Numbered from the stretch's first letter, positions 44,833 to 56,725 are shown. The stretch is 64,000 nt of DNA from Chimonanthus salicifolius (GCA_013350335.1 CM023539.1:19388448-19452447), one strand, 5' to 3'. A program made the numbers and translations. The notes: generated by a model from the sequence alone, not told the origin.

Positions 44833-45712
44833 GGCATAATTAGGTTTCTAGAGGAAATAAGAGTGCAAAGGGATGGGAGTTTTGGGAGTTACGGTAGGCC
44901 TAGGAGGGGATGTTTGGAACCTGTCGAACAAAAGAATGGGCTTAAGGAAGGCTGCACAAAAGGATATGGGAGATGTGGGCAAAGGCGACAAGGTAAAGGG
45001 ATTACATGTAGAGGCGATGGCTATAGAGGCTACAAAAGGACTTGGGAAGGATATAGAAAAGTAGCAACAACAAAGGACAGCAAGGAGATGGGTTTGTGGG
45101 ACGCACAACAGCAAAGGGGACTGGATATGGGACAGTAAGAACAGGGGAGTGGGCTGTTTGGGTTAGCGAAGGAGATAGGAAGGCCAGAAAGGCCTTGGGA
45201 CAGCAGAAAATGATGGTTTAGGGAGGGGCGAACCTGGTGGGAGTGACTTTAGGGATAGGCGAAAGTAAGGGAACATGTAGGAAGGGGCGTAAGGCTTGGA
45301 AAGGTCATTTGGAGCAGCGGCAAGGGGATCAAAGTTTTGGGACAGCGGAAGGCTTTCGGGTTGGTTCCAGATGGTCAAAAAGAAACAAAAGAGACGGGAA
45401 GGAGAAGAAGAAGAGAGATAGAAGTTGAAGAAGAATACATGGGATGAAGAAGATGGCTTCTCACCTAAAGCTTCCGTGGATTCTCTCGACTCTTTCCCTC
45501 GCACAGCAGTACTTTCTTAAACTCAAATTTTTATTTCAATCAATCGTTGGAATGCCTCAGAGAGGCTACAACTATGTAATGCCTACATTACTAAAAGAAA
45601 ACAAAGGGAACTATTAATAAACTACCCCTAATCAAGTACAGTAATTGCATAAAAATAAAAATTAGTAAACTAAAAAACAAATAAGCAACTCTATGTATTA
45701 TGCTCCGCATCA

Positions 45713-46380
45713 CAAAGGCATAGCTGGAAGCAATTCTCTTGCAGCCATATCTCTTGTTATTGAATCGATGATGCTATCATTGTCAAATTTACATGCCCCA
45801 TTTAGGATTGAGCCGTAAGTAACAAAACCCGACTTCAATCTCTTACAATGCAATTCATTTATAAATCCATTGCAGCTTGAAAAACCCCATTTCTGCTATA
45901 ATAATCTATAATCAAATTATGCATCCCAGCACTTGAAACACCAGAATGCAACAACTTAACAACCATTTCAACCTTCCCTTCTATACAAAAAGCTCTAGTG
46001 AGCAAAACCCATGTAACAGAATCCCACACCACTGTATTACGCACAACTTAAGCATAGAAACACCACCTCAATTGCCGCTTATCCACCCACCCAAAAACAG
46101 ATGGAACAAACCTGTAAATTCTATTTTTTTCTAAAAATCTCTAATCCTTCGGAAAATGTACCATATTTGGAGTAATTTTCAAAGAGAAAATTGAGAAACA
46201 GAGAGAGAGAATTTCTGTCGGTACCTCGTTTAGCGGTTTGAAGGGATGAATTCAAGACCCGTGGATACCAGTTCTCTTCGGATGAGGATTTCTTCGAAAA
46301 GGGGCTTTGTGGGTTGTAGAAGGTTGGATTGGAGAAGGGTGTGGAGGATTTTGAGGTGGGATCAGGGCCGGCTCAACCCT
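45713..46380 (-). pseudogene. PPR pseudogene, N-terminal and middle part
   Basis: On minus from about 46380: LKILHTLLQSNLLQPTKPLF, LVSTGLEFIPSNR, FLNFLFENYSKYGTFSEGLE, then FVPSVFGWVDKRQLRWCF, a TAA at 46048-46050, WDSVTWVLLTRAFCIEGKVE, MHNLIIDYYSRNGVFQAAMD. After a frameshift near 45862 it reads KSGFVTYGSILNGACK and ARELLPAMPL. These are P-type PPR helices with the VTY..LI.G.CK-like spacing. The 8.6 kb element interrupts it at 45712. Stops and frameshifts on both sides mean it is dead regardless of the insertion. Confidence 0.75.
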
Positions 46381-46859
46381 GCTGCGACGGAGGGATGACC
46401 CTAGATTAATTTATAAGAAGATAATTAGTTTTTAGTAAAAATTCTAAAGAGGTTCTTTCACCAAATTCATTAATTACCAATTGATCCTTGTTTTCTGATT
46501 TTTATATCCATAGTGTGGAGCTTTCTTGAGGTCAACAAAAGAGTAAAGTGACAAGTACTTTTACAAATTAGTAGATTCTCAAACAAGTAAATTAAATTAT
46601 TATAGTTTAGACTTTAGATTATAAAGCTTAACAATCAACTATATTTATAAGGCATGTTATACACAGTAGATGTGTAGAGAAAATAAATGACAAAAAGTAG
46701 TTATTTGATTTTTAAGAGTTTTTTTTTTAATTTTTATCAAAAGTTAAAGGTTCTTTAAAATTATTAAATAATTAAAAAAATCAACTAAATTTAAAAAATA
46801 AGAGCTTCCCCCAAAAAAAAGACGTTAATAAAAAAATTAAATGGTGTAGATTGAGATCC
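46381..46859. other. AT-rich sequence, possible hAT-type end
   Basis: CAGGGCCGGCTCAACCC near 46364 resembles a hAT-type MITE terminus, but no matching right end was found. The rest is AT-rich and featureless. Confidence 0.25.
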
Positions 46860-47010
46860 TTTTTTTTTTTATGATCGAAGTGTTCAAGGCCTCTTACAGT
46901 AGTTTATTAGTCCTCATAGCATGTGCAGGCCGTTTGAGGTAGGATTGAATTCGAACACTCTTACTTCATTATCTGGGCTAATGACCAACACACCAACCCC
47001 TTAGGGTTGG
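46860..47010 (-). mobile_element. tRNA-derived SINE, minus strand
   Basis: Reversed poly-A (T12 at about 46860-46872). On minus, AAGGGGTTGGTGTGTTGGTC looks like an A-box region and GTGTTCGAATTCAATCC a B box. About 150 bp. The target duplication was not resolved. Confidence 0.6.
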
Positions 47011-48311
47011 GCTTAGCTCATTCTTACCGATTTTCTTTCCTCTTTCACACAATTTTAGTTCTCATGTTATATCCTTCCACCTCACTAGATTTAATTTTAA
47101 AATTATATTTATATGATTAATTTCTTCTATTTTAAAGGTATAATATGATAAGAGTATTATATATATTTTTTCACCTCTCATCTCCTCTACCTCATGCTCT
47201 AGTCCTTTCAGGTTTGAAGGTATCTGCTATCTTACCAAGTTTGCAACACATTGTTGTATTTCTCAAATCTTTACTCTTCTATTAGCTCCACTAATAGGCA
47301 TCTTACTCTTCTTTCTATCTTAGCTGATAATGCCACACCTATGATAATAGACATTTCATCAATATTCTATTAAAAAAACCTAAGAAAGGGGAGTCCTGAG
47401 TTTGAGTCCTTGTTTCATTAAAATTTGTGTGCGTGACTTTAACTTCATGTCGGGTTCTATTTAATGGCTCTCACACTCTTTCCTTTCCACCACTTGAGGT
47501 TTGAGGCGAGGGACCCTTTGTCTCCTACCTATATATTCTTGTAATTGAAACTATTTTTCAAGAGATTTCTAATACTTTGCATTCATATTAAATTGTCATG
47601 AAATGTAGTACTTAAAAGCCTCATATGTTGCTCAGGAACTCACCTCAGGAAGCAGGAGTTTTGAGTTTGAATCTCATTCTCATTAAAATTTGTATGCATG
47701 ACTTGAACTTCCTGTTGTTATTTGGCTCGAATATGGAAACCTAAATTTTCTTCTCTTCTCTAAAATCTAAGAATTTGCTGCCATGAGATATCCTCATGTG
47801 GATATGTTTTAACAACCTGAGTTTTAGGGAGTTATGTGGAACAACCTGAGTTTGAATTTTATTTTTTCCCAAGGTTTCTCAATTTTGAAAATAGTATTTA
47901 AAAATTTCCTCCCAGCACTTGTTTTTGATGAAATGTTATTTATAGACTAAGGTTTTATTAAAGAACTTAATAGTTTTTTTAACTTTTATAATAGGCGTTT
48001 AAAAAAAAAAACACAATTTTAAAATCTCCAAATTTTAAATTTAACCTGACTCAATTTCACATTGTTTTTATTATTTAAAAACAAAATTTCAAATTTAAAC
48101 CCTCCTATTTTGTGAATCATTTTAAGTAATTTTTTTTAAAAGAAAAAACACCAAAACTTCCAAACCCATGTGGGCCCCATGGAACCCAGACCTTTCTTGA
48201 TTCCTAATGACTCAAATTCACACATTTTCAACCCTAGAGCAAAAACAAGCCGTTGCTTCTTCCTTTCCCAACTGGAGCCGCCTTGCCTTTTTCTCAACGC
48301 CTGAGTCTCAT
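47011..48311. other. AT-rich intergenic DNA with SINE-like scraps
   Basis: Two stretches (about 47385-47440 and 47635-47720) share GAGTTTGARTCYNNNTTTCATTAAAATTTG and CCTCAGGAAGCAGGAG with the SINE at 13742, so they may be old SINE fragments. Otherwise nothing is recognisable. Confidence 0.35.
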
Positions 48312-48362
48312 CCTGTTGTTATTATTATTATTATTATTATTTCATTTTTTCGATATATATAA

Positions 48363-48450
<88 letters not shown>
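48312..48450. repeat. ATT and AT microsatellites
   Basis: (TTA)n at about 48316-48341 and (AT)n at about 48367-48450. The open frame spanning it is an artefact. Confidence 0.95.
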
Positions 48451-48454
<4 letters not shown>

Positions 48455-48463
48455 TTGTGCCTA

Positions 48464-48935
48464 ATGTCGGCCACGCATGCATGAGTAATTTACCATGTAG
48501 ACCTGTACACAGTCAACACACGGTTTTCCCTATCTTCCATCGCAAGCCACGTCGTATCTTTCACACGGTGTGCCAACAATTAGGTGGTTAGCTACAATTT
48601 AGGCAATACTCAAGGATGTTCCATGCGAAACTCTCCCTCTTCGATTCCTCTTATCTTTTCGTTTCCTTTGATATGATTCTCTAGGATTAGTTTACATTTC
48701 AAATATGTAATCTCTCCTTAATTCAAGGAGGAGGATCTATTTGTATTACCATCTTGCTTCCATGCGTTTTTCAATGAAACTAATATTATCTTACGACACA
48801 TTTGTGTAAAGAGGTTGGACTCCCTCGAAGCAGTCCGCACGACTCCCATCTTTTCTCCTTCTCTTCTTATCTCTCTACACCCGACGGCCATACCAGAAGG
48901 CGGAACCTACCATCTTTTATCTAAGGGCACCTTGC
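48464..48935 (+). mobile_element. 5' LTR (start uncertain) of a truncated LTR element
   Basis: The 3' end is set by the primer site at 48937. The start at TGTCGGCCACGC is a guess. Leader-like CT-rich sequence precedes the end. Confidence 0.4.
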
Positions 48936-48936
48936 A

Positions 48937-48952
48937 AGGTATCAGAGTAAGG
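48937..48952 (+). other. Primer binding site (tRNAiMet-type)
   Basis: AGGTATCAGAGTAAGG matches TGGTATCAGAG... with a variant 3' side and is followed 10 bases later by a gag ATG. Confidence 0.8.
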
Positions 48953-48962
48953 TTTCGCCGGC

Positions 48963-49205
48963 ATGGGGGAGGCTACTCGAAACGCCAAAATTGAAGAGAT
49001 GATGCACCTGCTGCGAGATTCCATGGAAAAACAAGGACACAAAATGGATGACTTGGTCTCTACCCAAGGAAGAAAAATTGATGATTTAGTCTCTCAGTTG
49101 GCTACAGTCGGCAACATTTTGACACCATATCACAGTTATGCACTCAGAATGAAGGAGACGCTACGGGTTCACGTTCCTTTATGCGTGGGTCCAATTTGGC
49201 TCTAA
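48963..49205 (+). pseudogene. Truncated gag N-terminus
   Basis: The frame begins MGEATRNAKIEEMMHLLRDS and continues with the heptad-like MDDLVSTQGRKIDDLVSQLA, typical of the coiled-coil start of Ty3 gag. Retroelement sequence ends near 49125. The next bases belong to another repeat and the frame closes at 49205. Confidence 0.65.
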
Positions 49206-49318
49206 CAACACAAACACAAGGACACAAGATATATAGTGGTTCGGTTCGCTAACTTATATTCACTGTTAGGACTCGCTCAACCTTGAGCTATCCCCAAATT
49301 CACTATGTGGGGACTTAC
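49206..49318. repeat. Fragment of the 34.6 kb LTR-like repeat family
   Basis: ATATATAGTGGTTCGGTTCG and CACTGTTAGGACTCGC parallel 34717-34770. It is cut on the right by the giant LTR at 49319. Confidence 0.55.
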
Positions 49319-50921
49319 TGTAACACCCTGCCCTTTTCACTCGAAATCAGAGTCTATTTTTTTTTTTTTTAAATAAACAAAAGTGATAAAGAGCGGAATG
49401 TCACGACGCGAGCTAAGTCCGAGTTTCCAAAGCCCGACCCTTAACTGGCCAACCATACGTGTGCGTGGACCAAGTCCACTAAAATGGTTCACACGTACTC
49501 AAGTTAACTTGCGGAATAAATCATACATGCGGAATAACAATAGGATAACAATCCTATTCCAATTTAGATAGCAAAGTAGTCCAACACTTAATAATAATTA
49601 TCATAACTTAAATATCCAAACATTAACCATCCAATCCATAGCAAATAATTCTACGTTATTACAATTCTGAATAACATAAACAACATATAACTTAATCATC
49701 CAAGCTCCTAAGCTTGGCGCCAATCACGTCCTCGTTCCGTTCCCTTTCTGTGTCATCAACTAGGGTAGAAGTAGGGCGCTAGATATCGCGCCCAGTAGGT
49801 ATTCCAATTAGGGCTAACACATGGTTTAGTATATAAAATCCAGATATAATATACCATATCATATTCGTAAAGCATCATATCCAAAACAGTGTATGATAAT
49901 AAAGATCCAATCATACAGATAAAAACCAGAAACCTTGCATGATAATAAAGATCATAATCATGCCGATTCAATGCCATGCCATGCTATCATATGCAATGAG
50001 TCCCACCCATCACAAACTCATAGTATCCTCTTGATGGAATTCTCCTCATCAAGGTATCCCCTAATGGAATGCTCATCGCCAGGGTCTTCATACATAGTAT
50101 CCTCTTGATGGAATTCTCCTCATCAAGGTATTCATACATAGTATCCTTTTGATGGAATTCTCCTCATCAAGGTATCCCCCACTAGTGCTTTACGGACACC
50201 TTGACGAGTGTGGGTCCCCGGTTAAAATACCCCTCACGACTTACGGATGCCCCGACGGAGCGTGGGTCTCCGGTAACATTCCATCCCTCCCATGCCATGC
50301 ATGAGATGCAAATGCCAACATGCTTTAGAATATTACAAAACATAGCATGAAAATCCCATAATTGAAACATATTGTTTGATACCAAAATAACTTATCAAAC
50401 ATGAATTAAAATCATCATAAGTACATAATACATATCCATGGTTTCAATGATGTAGGAATCCTACCAAAGGTCACTTGAAATGTCCACTTTTCTTAAACCG
50501 TCACCCGCTCAAGATTGCGCACCGTTTAAGAAGTTCCATCACCTTGTTACATGTCAATAAGTCAAACACATATCTCATTTGGTTTTCAATTTAAACCTAA
50601 GACCAAGAACACCATTTTCTGGGGTTCGGCCATACACTATGGCCGAACCTCACCTACTTGATTTTGGCCCTTTCTTTTATTTATTACTCAAACATCCCTT
50701 TGCCAATCGCTTAGCCCTTTGTCCATCAAAATCCATTAGTGGGGTTCGGCCATACAATGGCCGGATCATGTTTCCTTAACCATTTTATTTAACAAAGGTT
50801 TATGGAGCACTTACCAATTCTGCGACTCCTCCGGTTCTTTCACTCCTTCTTGATCTTCTCCTTCCTTAGTCCTTCCTTCCTTCTTTCTTGATCGTTAACC
50901 TAGCCTAACCTTGCTGGAAAC
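49319..50921 (-). mobile_element. Giant LTR fragment, minus strand
   Basis: It starts TGTAACACCCTGCCC and follows the family order: T run, GTCACGACGCGAGCTAAG, GGGCGCTAGAT, short repeats at 50030-50280 (CTTGATGGAATTCTCCTCATC), hairpins near 50620 and 50739, then GCGACTCCTCCGG. It stops at 50921 where the plus-oriented LTR start begins. The remaining half is missing or displaced. Confidence 0.75.
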
Positions 50922-53046
50922 TGTAACACCCTGGAATTTCAAAGATATCAATTTACATGAATTTATTCATATTTACGAATTGCCATTGTGATTTATTTTG
51001 ATATGAACTTAAATGGGTAAGGTGTTGGGCCAATGGTCCAATCAAGACTCAATGGTTAGTAGTTTTGTTTACAAGACAAATAAATGGATGAAAAGTACTC
51101 AAACGGGCCAAGAGTTGTAATTGGGTCAAATGGGTCAAAATGGCCAAATTGGACCCAATGGGTCGTGGTTGACATGTTTGACCATTAATTGAGTTCAAAA
51201 CCTAATTGGGTTAAGTTTAGTTAATGTTTGAGTGGGATTGATAAATTCAGCATAACATGACCTAATTAAAACATGTAAAAATCACCATGTTTTGACATGG
51301 TTTTTGACCCTTAAAAAACATCAAACCAATCTACTTTTATCATGGGGTTCGGCCAACCAAAATGGCCGAACCCAATGATGTATTTTCTTTCCTTTTTAAA
51401 CAATCTTAATCAAGATTAAATTCCTTGATGTGTTCGGCCAATCCATAGCCCAACACATAACACCTAAAACCATAATTTTAGGACTTTTCAAAGCATGCAA
51501 TCAATCTAACTTAGCCTCTAAAAACAGTCCATACTTGTATGGTTTTAACTTCCAAAAACCATCCAAATCAACCAATTATTTCCATGGGGTTCGGCCATCC
51601 AATGGGGCCGAACCCTATGGTCCATCTTTTATCTCATTCATGAACTTCCATCCAATATCTAACCCTTGTTAGATTCGGCCATCCAATGGCCGGATCATGA
51701 TTCTTTATTAAAAATTGTTTATCGAAAACCTACCGTTTCCGCGATTCCTCCAATTGATCTTCACTCCGGCTTGTTTCTTTCCCTTTCTTAGGCTCTCCTT
51801 CTTCTTGATTCCTTGATGGAGAGATCGGTCAATTAAATGATTAAGCAACCAGTTACTGCTCTTGGTAGAAAACGGCAAAGAGAGAAAGAGATAGAATTTT
51901 GATTTTGGATGGAACACCTTGATGCCAACTCCTTTGCTCAAAGTATGCTTTTGTCTTGGTGAAATAAATCAATCAAGGATTGATTTCATATCAATAACCA
52001 GCTGCTGTTCTTGATCTTAGAGAGATGATAACAGTCCAAGAAGAGAGAGATAGAGAGAGTAAAATGAGAGCCCTTTGCTTAACCAAAACCTGCCCAAGGT
52101 TTACCTTACATGTAACTCCCACATTAACCCCAAGTCCTTTATGCTTACTTGGGGTTTCATCTATGCAATGAAACCTCCCCAAGCATCCAACGTCCCTTTT
52201 GGATTGAATTTGTGTAACCTCCCTCTTTAGCTCCTTCTCTTATTAATAAACCAAATGGCGGTTTCATCTTGAGATGAAACACCAAGGATACCCAACGGTT
52301 TTGCTGTGTGCATTCCTCACACTATCCATCTTGCATTAATATTTCATGTGAGAGTTTCACATGTAAATGAAACTCCCATGAGATTCACCCTCCCTCCATT
52401 GGTTGTCTCTTTGAATACCTAATCATGGAATAAACCCTCATGCCCTTTCCAACGTGTAGTCTAATTTTTTTGAATTTGCAACGTCAAAGACCCCTTTTTT
52501 AACTCCATGTAACGACAACTCCAATTGTCTCCATCCTTGGAGTTTCATGCATAGGCCATAATTTCCATGCAACCAACGTTGGAACATGTTTGAATTTGAA
52601 AACAACCAAAAACCTTTTATCTATACATCTCACTTACTTAAAAATACATATTCCATCCAACTCATTTATTTAATGTAACTCAACTAATAAATTTCACTCA
52701 ACTAAACTCCATCATTTACTTCAACTCAAACCCAACTCAAATATTTAATTCATCTTAACCCCTTTAAGCTTTAAGCTCACCAAATAGTCAAATATGTCAA
52801 CTATGACCCATTGGGTCCCATTTTGGCCAATTTGACCCATTTAACGAAATTTGACCCAATTATGATTCTTGACCCGTTTAAGTTCATCTTATCCATTTAT
52901 TTGTTTTGTAATTAAAACTACTAACCATTGGGTCTTGTTTGAACCATCGACCCATTTAAATTCAACTCAAATATATCACAATGGCAATTCCGTAAATATG
53001 AATAAATTCATATAAATTGATAACTTTGAAATTCCAGGGTGTTACA
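50922..53046. repeat. Fold-back giant-LTR composite
   Basis: It opens with TGTAACACCCTGGAATTTC and closes with its reverse complement GAAATTCCAGGGTGTTACA. The two arms (about 50922-51210 and 52760-53046) match at roughly 85-90% by eye over some 280 bases. The left arm is a plus-oriented LTR start. From about 51340 to 53046 the sequence is a minus-oriented LTR half (hairpins at 51340, 51427, 51582 and 51669; CGCGATTCCTCC; GACCCATTGGG region). The flanking 5-mers GAAAC and ATATC do not match. Confidence 0.75.
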
Positions 53047-53718
53047 ATATCATTCTATGATTTCTGAGTTATTAGACTTTGGTACATATTTTATCTTATA
53101 TTTGAGAAATATGTGTTGATCATACTTTGAGATTTCCTTCATTATTATCTTTATTATATGATATTATAAGATTTCACACTTTGTGTTTTTTTTTGTGATT
53201 GGAATTTCTTACTAGGCAATTTGACTAAGCCCGTACGTTTTTCCACTAGTTGTTAACACAGATCAGGGTAAAGGAGATAAATCTGGACTTAGTGGTAGTC
53301 ATGCTTGACGAAGAGATGGATCCGGAGATACTTGGAGATCTCATAGTTCTTATTTTGATATTTTGATAGAAACTATGTAATTTCGTAGGATCCAATGATG
53401 TAATAACTTAGATAACTCTTATTTTGGATATGGTTTGATGTTTGACTTATATGTTTAAGTTATTTATATCTTTGCTATTGAAATGTTTGGTATTATAATT
53501 CCGCAAATATTATTTCTGCACATGCTATTTTACAAGTATTATGCTGGTACATGCATAAATGTTTAGTGGGTTAAGCCATGTGTGTGGTTGAATTGGTCCA
53601 GTCAAGGGTTGCGTCTTCGGACTTGAACTCAGCTCGCGACATGACGCATCTGTTCCTTTTCTTTTTTTTTTTAAAAAAAACTCTGATTTAATAAATGGAA
53701 AAAGGGCGGGTCGTTAGA
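53047..53718 (+). mobile_element. 3' remainder of the 5' LTR of a Ty3 chromodomain element
   Basis: It contains the U5-side block (CTCAGCTCGCGACATGACGC, CTCTGATTT, GAAAAAGGGCGGGTCGTTAGA). The reverse complement of this block forms the start of every minus-strand giant LTR here. The primer site follows directly. The LTR's 5' part was replaced by the fold-back composite. Confidence 0.75.
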
Positions 53719-53719
53719 G

Positions 53720-53734
53720 TTGGTATCAGAGTGG
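53720..53734 (+). other. Primer binding site of the chromodomain element
   Basis: TTGGTATCAGAGTGG complements tRNAiMet and lies one base after the LTR end. It fixes the true orientation of the giant LTR family. Confidence 0.85.
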
Positions 53735-53947
53735 AATGAAAAAAAAAAAAGCAAAGGAAGGAAATTACTATAACTCAAACATATCCAACAAACATTGAGA
53801 AAAGTTCCCCTCAAAACAAAGAATGTTAATAACACCTAGGAGATTGAGTTAATCCAGTCAATATTTAATTGACTACTCATGAATCATAGCTGCTGGAAGA
53901 AGTATTATTATCAGATTACTAAGCAAATGTTTCGTGACTTAGTAAAC

Positions 53948-54940
53948 ATGCCGCCACGAAGAAGGAACACCTGACGTAATGCGGAGCGTACCGAGGAGAC
54001 AAGTGGCAATATTCCAACTGTGACTAGCTCCAAAGTTTCGTACAAGCAGTGGTGAATTCAGTACTGCAATAGAACCAAGCAAGTGGGGGTGCCAAGCAAC
54101 GTCCCCCATATTTTCATAGAAATGAGGGACCCATTGGAGCTGATAACTGGATCGAGAACACCACCAAGATTCTGAAGTTACTCAAGATCACGGGTGATCA
54201 GGATAGGATTTTGTTGGCCACATCTCAACTGATAGATGATGCGGGCAAATGGTGGAAGGCAGTGGAGCAAAACCAGACAGTGGCATAAATGACATGGGAG
54301 AAGTTTACAGAAATTTTTTTAGAGCACTACTTTCTAGAGGAGGAGAAAGAACGTAAGACCCAGGAATTCATAGTCCTAGCTCAAGAAAGTATGACAGTTG
54401 CAGAATATCCTCAGGAATTTATCCGACTCTCTTGTTATGCTCCATACATGGTGGACACTGAATATAAGAAAGCTTGGAAGTTTGAGAGAGATCTACGTCC
54501 TATCATCAAAGCCAAGGTTAACATATTCAAATCAACAACTTTGGCAGAAGTTGTGAGTAGAGCAAGCATTACTGAACAAGAACTGATGGAGTCAGTCAAA
54601 TACATGGAAAACAGAAGGAGTCAGAGCGAGGGAAACTCTTTTCGCCCTAGCAAGAAATTCCATCCCAACCCTGGAAAACCATCAGCTTCTACAGCCTCCA
54701 CTGGTGGATATCGTCCCAGTCATTCTTCAGCCTCAATTCCAATAGCACCGACATCCCGGGGTGATATTATCTGCATTTTTAGTAGCTGCCACTGGTTTAC
54801 TTGTACAACAATTGTCAACCCCACTAACATAGTATCACCAATTGGTGATACATCACTTGGGTTAGTTTGCACTTCTGTGGACACTGAACCAGTCGATTTC
54901 AAATTCCAGTTCGACAATCTGGTTATGGATATGACATAAT
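53948..54940 (+). pseudogene. Ty3 gag, decayed
   Basis: The ATG at 53948 gives MPPRRRNT then TGA (53972). After frame changes a matrix/capsid-like Retrotrans_gag core follows: WIENTTKILKLLKITGDQDR, LIDDAGKWWKAVEQNQ, TAA at 54286, MTWEKFTEIFLEHYF, FIVLAQESMTVAEYPQEF. It then becomes Ser/Pro-rich (SASTASTGGYRPSHSSASIP). No CCHC knuckle is visible, unlike intact relatives. Gag would assemble the cytoplasmic particle. Confidence 0.85.
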
Positions 54941-55070
54941 TTGATGTCATATTTGGCATGGATTGGTTGACCACGTACCAGGTAGGTATTGATTGCTACT
55001 CAGAAGGGTGATATTTTGGTCACCAGAGGGACGACAATTTATAGTCTATGCAAACAAATAGAAAACTCCA
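54780..55070 (+). pseudogene. Protease remnant
   Basis: The C-terminal retropepsin motif FDVIFGMDWLTTYQ follows a stop at 54938. The N-terminal DSG/DTG active site is not present in frame, and two further stops follow. Confidence 0.6.
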
Positions 55071-56029
55071 ATGTATGGAAAGTTACGTAATGAAATGAAC
55101 CAGATTTTATTGAACAATATCAGGTTGGAAAAGTCACCCATATCCACATTACCTGCAATAGTGAAAAACTATGCAGAAGTATTTCCGATAGAACTCCCGA
55201 GTTTACCTCCAAAGAGGGAGATTGATTTTGAAATCAAGTTACTCCCTGGCACTACACCTGTGTCACTCCCACATTATCGGATGGCACCTGCAAAGATGTC
55301 GAAGTTGAAGAAACAGATTCATGAATTACTCAGATTGGGATTTATCCGGTACAACACTTCATCGTGGGGATCGCCGACATTATTTGTCAAGAAGAAAGAT
55401 GGCTCTCTACGTATGTACGTGGATTATAGAAACTGAACCAGCTCACCATCAAAAATAAATATTCTCTACCCCGAATTGAGGATTTGTTTGATCAGCTTAG
55501 AGGATCCAGTCATTCCTCTAAGATAGATCTCATGTCGGGCTATCATCAGACCAGAGTCAAGGACGAGGATATAGAGAAAACAACTTTCAGAACTCAGTTT
55601 GGGTTGTACGAGTATGTGTTGATGCCATTTGGGCTAACAAATGCATCGGCAGTATTTATGGATTTGATGAATCGAATCTTTCGCCCATACTTGGATAAAT
55701 TTGTAATAAGTTTCATTGATGATATTCTTATTTATTCTACCAGCAACGAAGAACATGCCGAACACTTGCGAATTGTTCTAGACACATTGAAAAAGAACAA
55801 ACTGTTTGCAAAAGCAAGCAAGAGTGAATTTTGGCTGTCCAAAGTGAACTTTTTGGGCCATGTGGTGACAACAGAAGGAATAACAGTGGACCCAGCAAAG
55901 GTAGCAGTAGTAAGAGATTGGAAGGCTCCAAAAATATCACAGAAATTTAGAGTTTCCGCAGATTGGCTTGATACTATCGTAAGTTTATTGTGGACTTCAC
56001 AAAGATTTCAGCCTCACTTACTCGGTTGA
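55071..56029 (+). pseudogene. Reverse transcriptase, one frameshift
   Basis: Domain order: EIDFEIKLLPGTTPVSLPHY, YRMAPAKMSKLKKQI, SSWGSPTLFVKKKDGSLRMY, frameshift at about 55436, [35 protein letters not shown], the catalytic FIDD at 55712-55723, [11 protein letters not shown]. The frame decays near 55940. The key YxDD-type motif is intact, but the frameshift inactivates the enzyme. Confidence 0.95.
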
Positions 56030-56039
56030 CTAAAAAACG

Positions 56040-56520
56040 AGTCAAGTTTGAATGGACAAAACTGTGTAACTGAAGGTTTGAAGAGTTGAAAGAGAGACTC
56101 ATAACAGCTCCCATCTTAGCCCTACCAGAGCGAGGCAAAGGATACGAGGTATTCTGTGATGCTTCAGGGGAAGGACTTGGGTGCTCTCTTACTCAAGGTC
56201 AACATGTAGTGGCCTCCGGATCCCGTCAGTTAAAAATCCATGAACGAAATTATCCCATCCATGATCTTCAATTGGCAGCAGTGGTCTTCGCACTCAAGTT
56301 GGCGACATTACCTCTACGGAGAAAAAGTTTGAAGTATATTCGGATCACAAGAGTTTGAAATACTTGTTCGATCAGAAGGAACTCAATTTGAGACAGAGGC
56401 GATAGATGGAGTATCTTCAGGATTATGATTTTACCCTTCACTATCATCCAGGCAAAGCAAACAAGGTTGCAGATGCACTTAGCCGCATGACTCATGGAAC
56501 CATAGCAAACTTGATCATGC
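56040..56520 (+). pseudogene. RNase H domain, frameshifted
   Basis: It shows [20 protein letters not shown] (first catalytic Asp), a family HYLYG-like region changed to [10 protein letters not shown], a frameshift near 56320, [20 protein letters not shown], a TAG at about 56404, then HPGKANKVADALSR. It follows the reverse transcriptase as usual in Ty3 pol. Confidence 0.9.
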
Positions 56521-56725
56521 AGGAATGGGAGATGTTATCCGCAATTAAAGAAATGAACTTGCACATAAATACCAGCGGGAGTATGTACAATATGATAGTA
56601 CATTTACCATGGTATCGAAGATAGAACAAACACAGAGAACATATCCAAAAATGGAAGAGATCTGGGCCAAATTTTCTACAGGAGCGTCAATGCAAGATTG
56701 GGAATTACGACCTGGATAGGGTCTT

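Larger units (their letters stand above)
37131..45712 (-). mobile_element. Complete 8.6 kb non-autonomous LTR element, TSD CAAAG
   Basis: The termini are TGATGCAGG and CTCCGCATCA, a short inverted pair. CAAAG is duplicated at 37126-37130 and 45713-45717. Reading minus: 5' LTR 40279-45712 (with two later insertions), primer site next to it, decayed gag and a post-integrase scrap, noncoding filler, polypurine tract, then 3' LTR 37131-38286. The shared LTR parts (about 37440-38286 and 44860-45712) look highly similar, with only scattered differences, so insertion is relatively recent. No reverse transcriptase or integrase is encoded, so it must have used another element's enzymes. Confidence 0.9.
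40279..45712 (-). mobile_element. 5' LTR of the 8.6 kb element, twice interrupted
   Basis: The LTR parts are 40279-40301, 44044-44313 and 44833-45712. A 3.7 kb solo LTR and a 519 bp miniature element sit between them. Both insertions are absent from the 3' LTR, so both came after the element integrated. Confidence 0.9.

Noticed and set aside
46364..46400. hAT-type terminus CAGGGCCGGCTC
   Set aside because: No second terminus or 8-bp duplication found; could be chance or part of the PPR gene.
48253..48591. 112-codon frame with poly-Ile-Tyr
   Set aside because: It is a translation of the AT microsatellite.
53047..53718. The fold-back unit as the whole 5' LTR of the chromodomain element
   Set aside because: The 3' LTR starts TGTAAGGACCC, not TGTAACACCCTGG, and the junction at 53046 ends in an LTR terminus, so the composite is an intruder.
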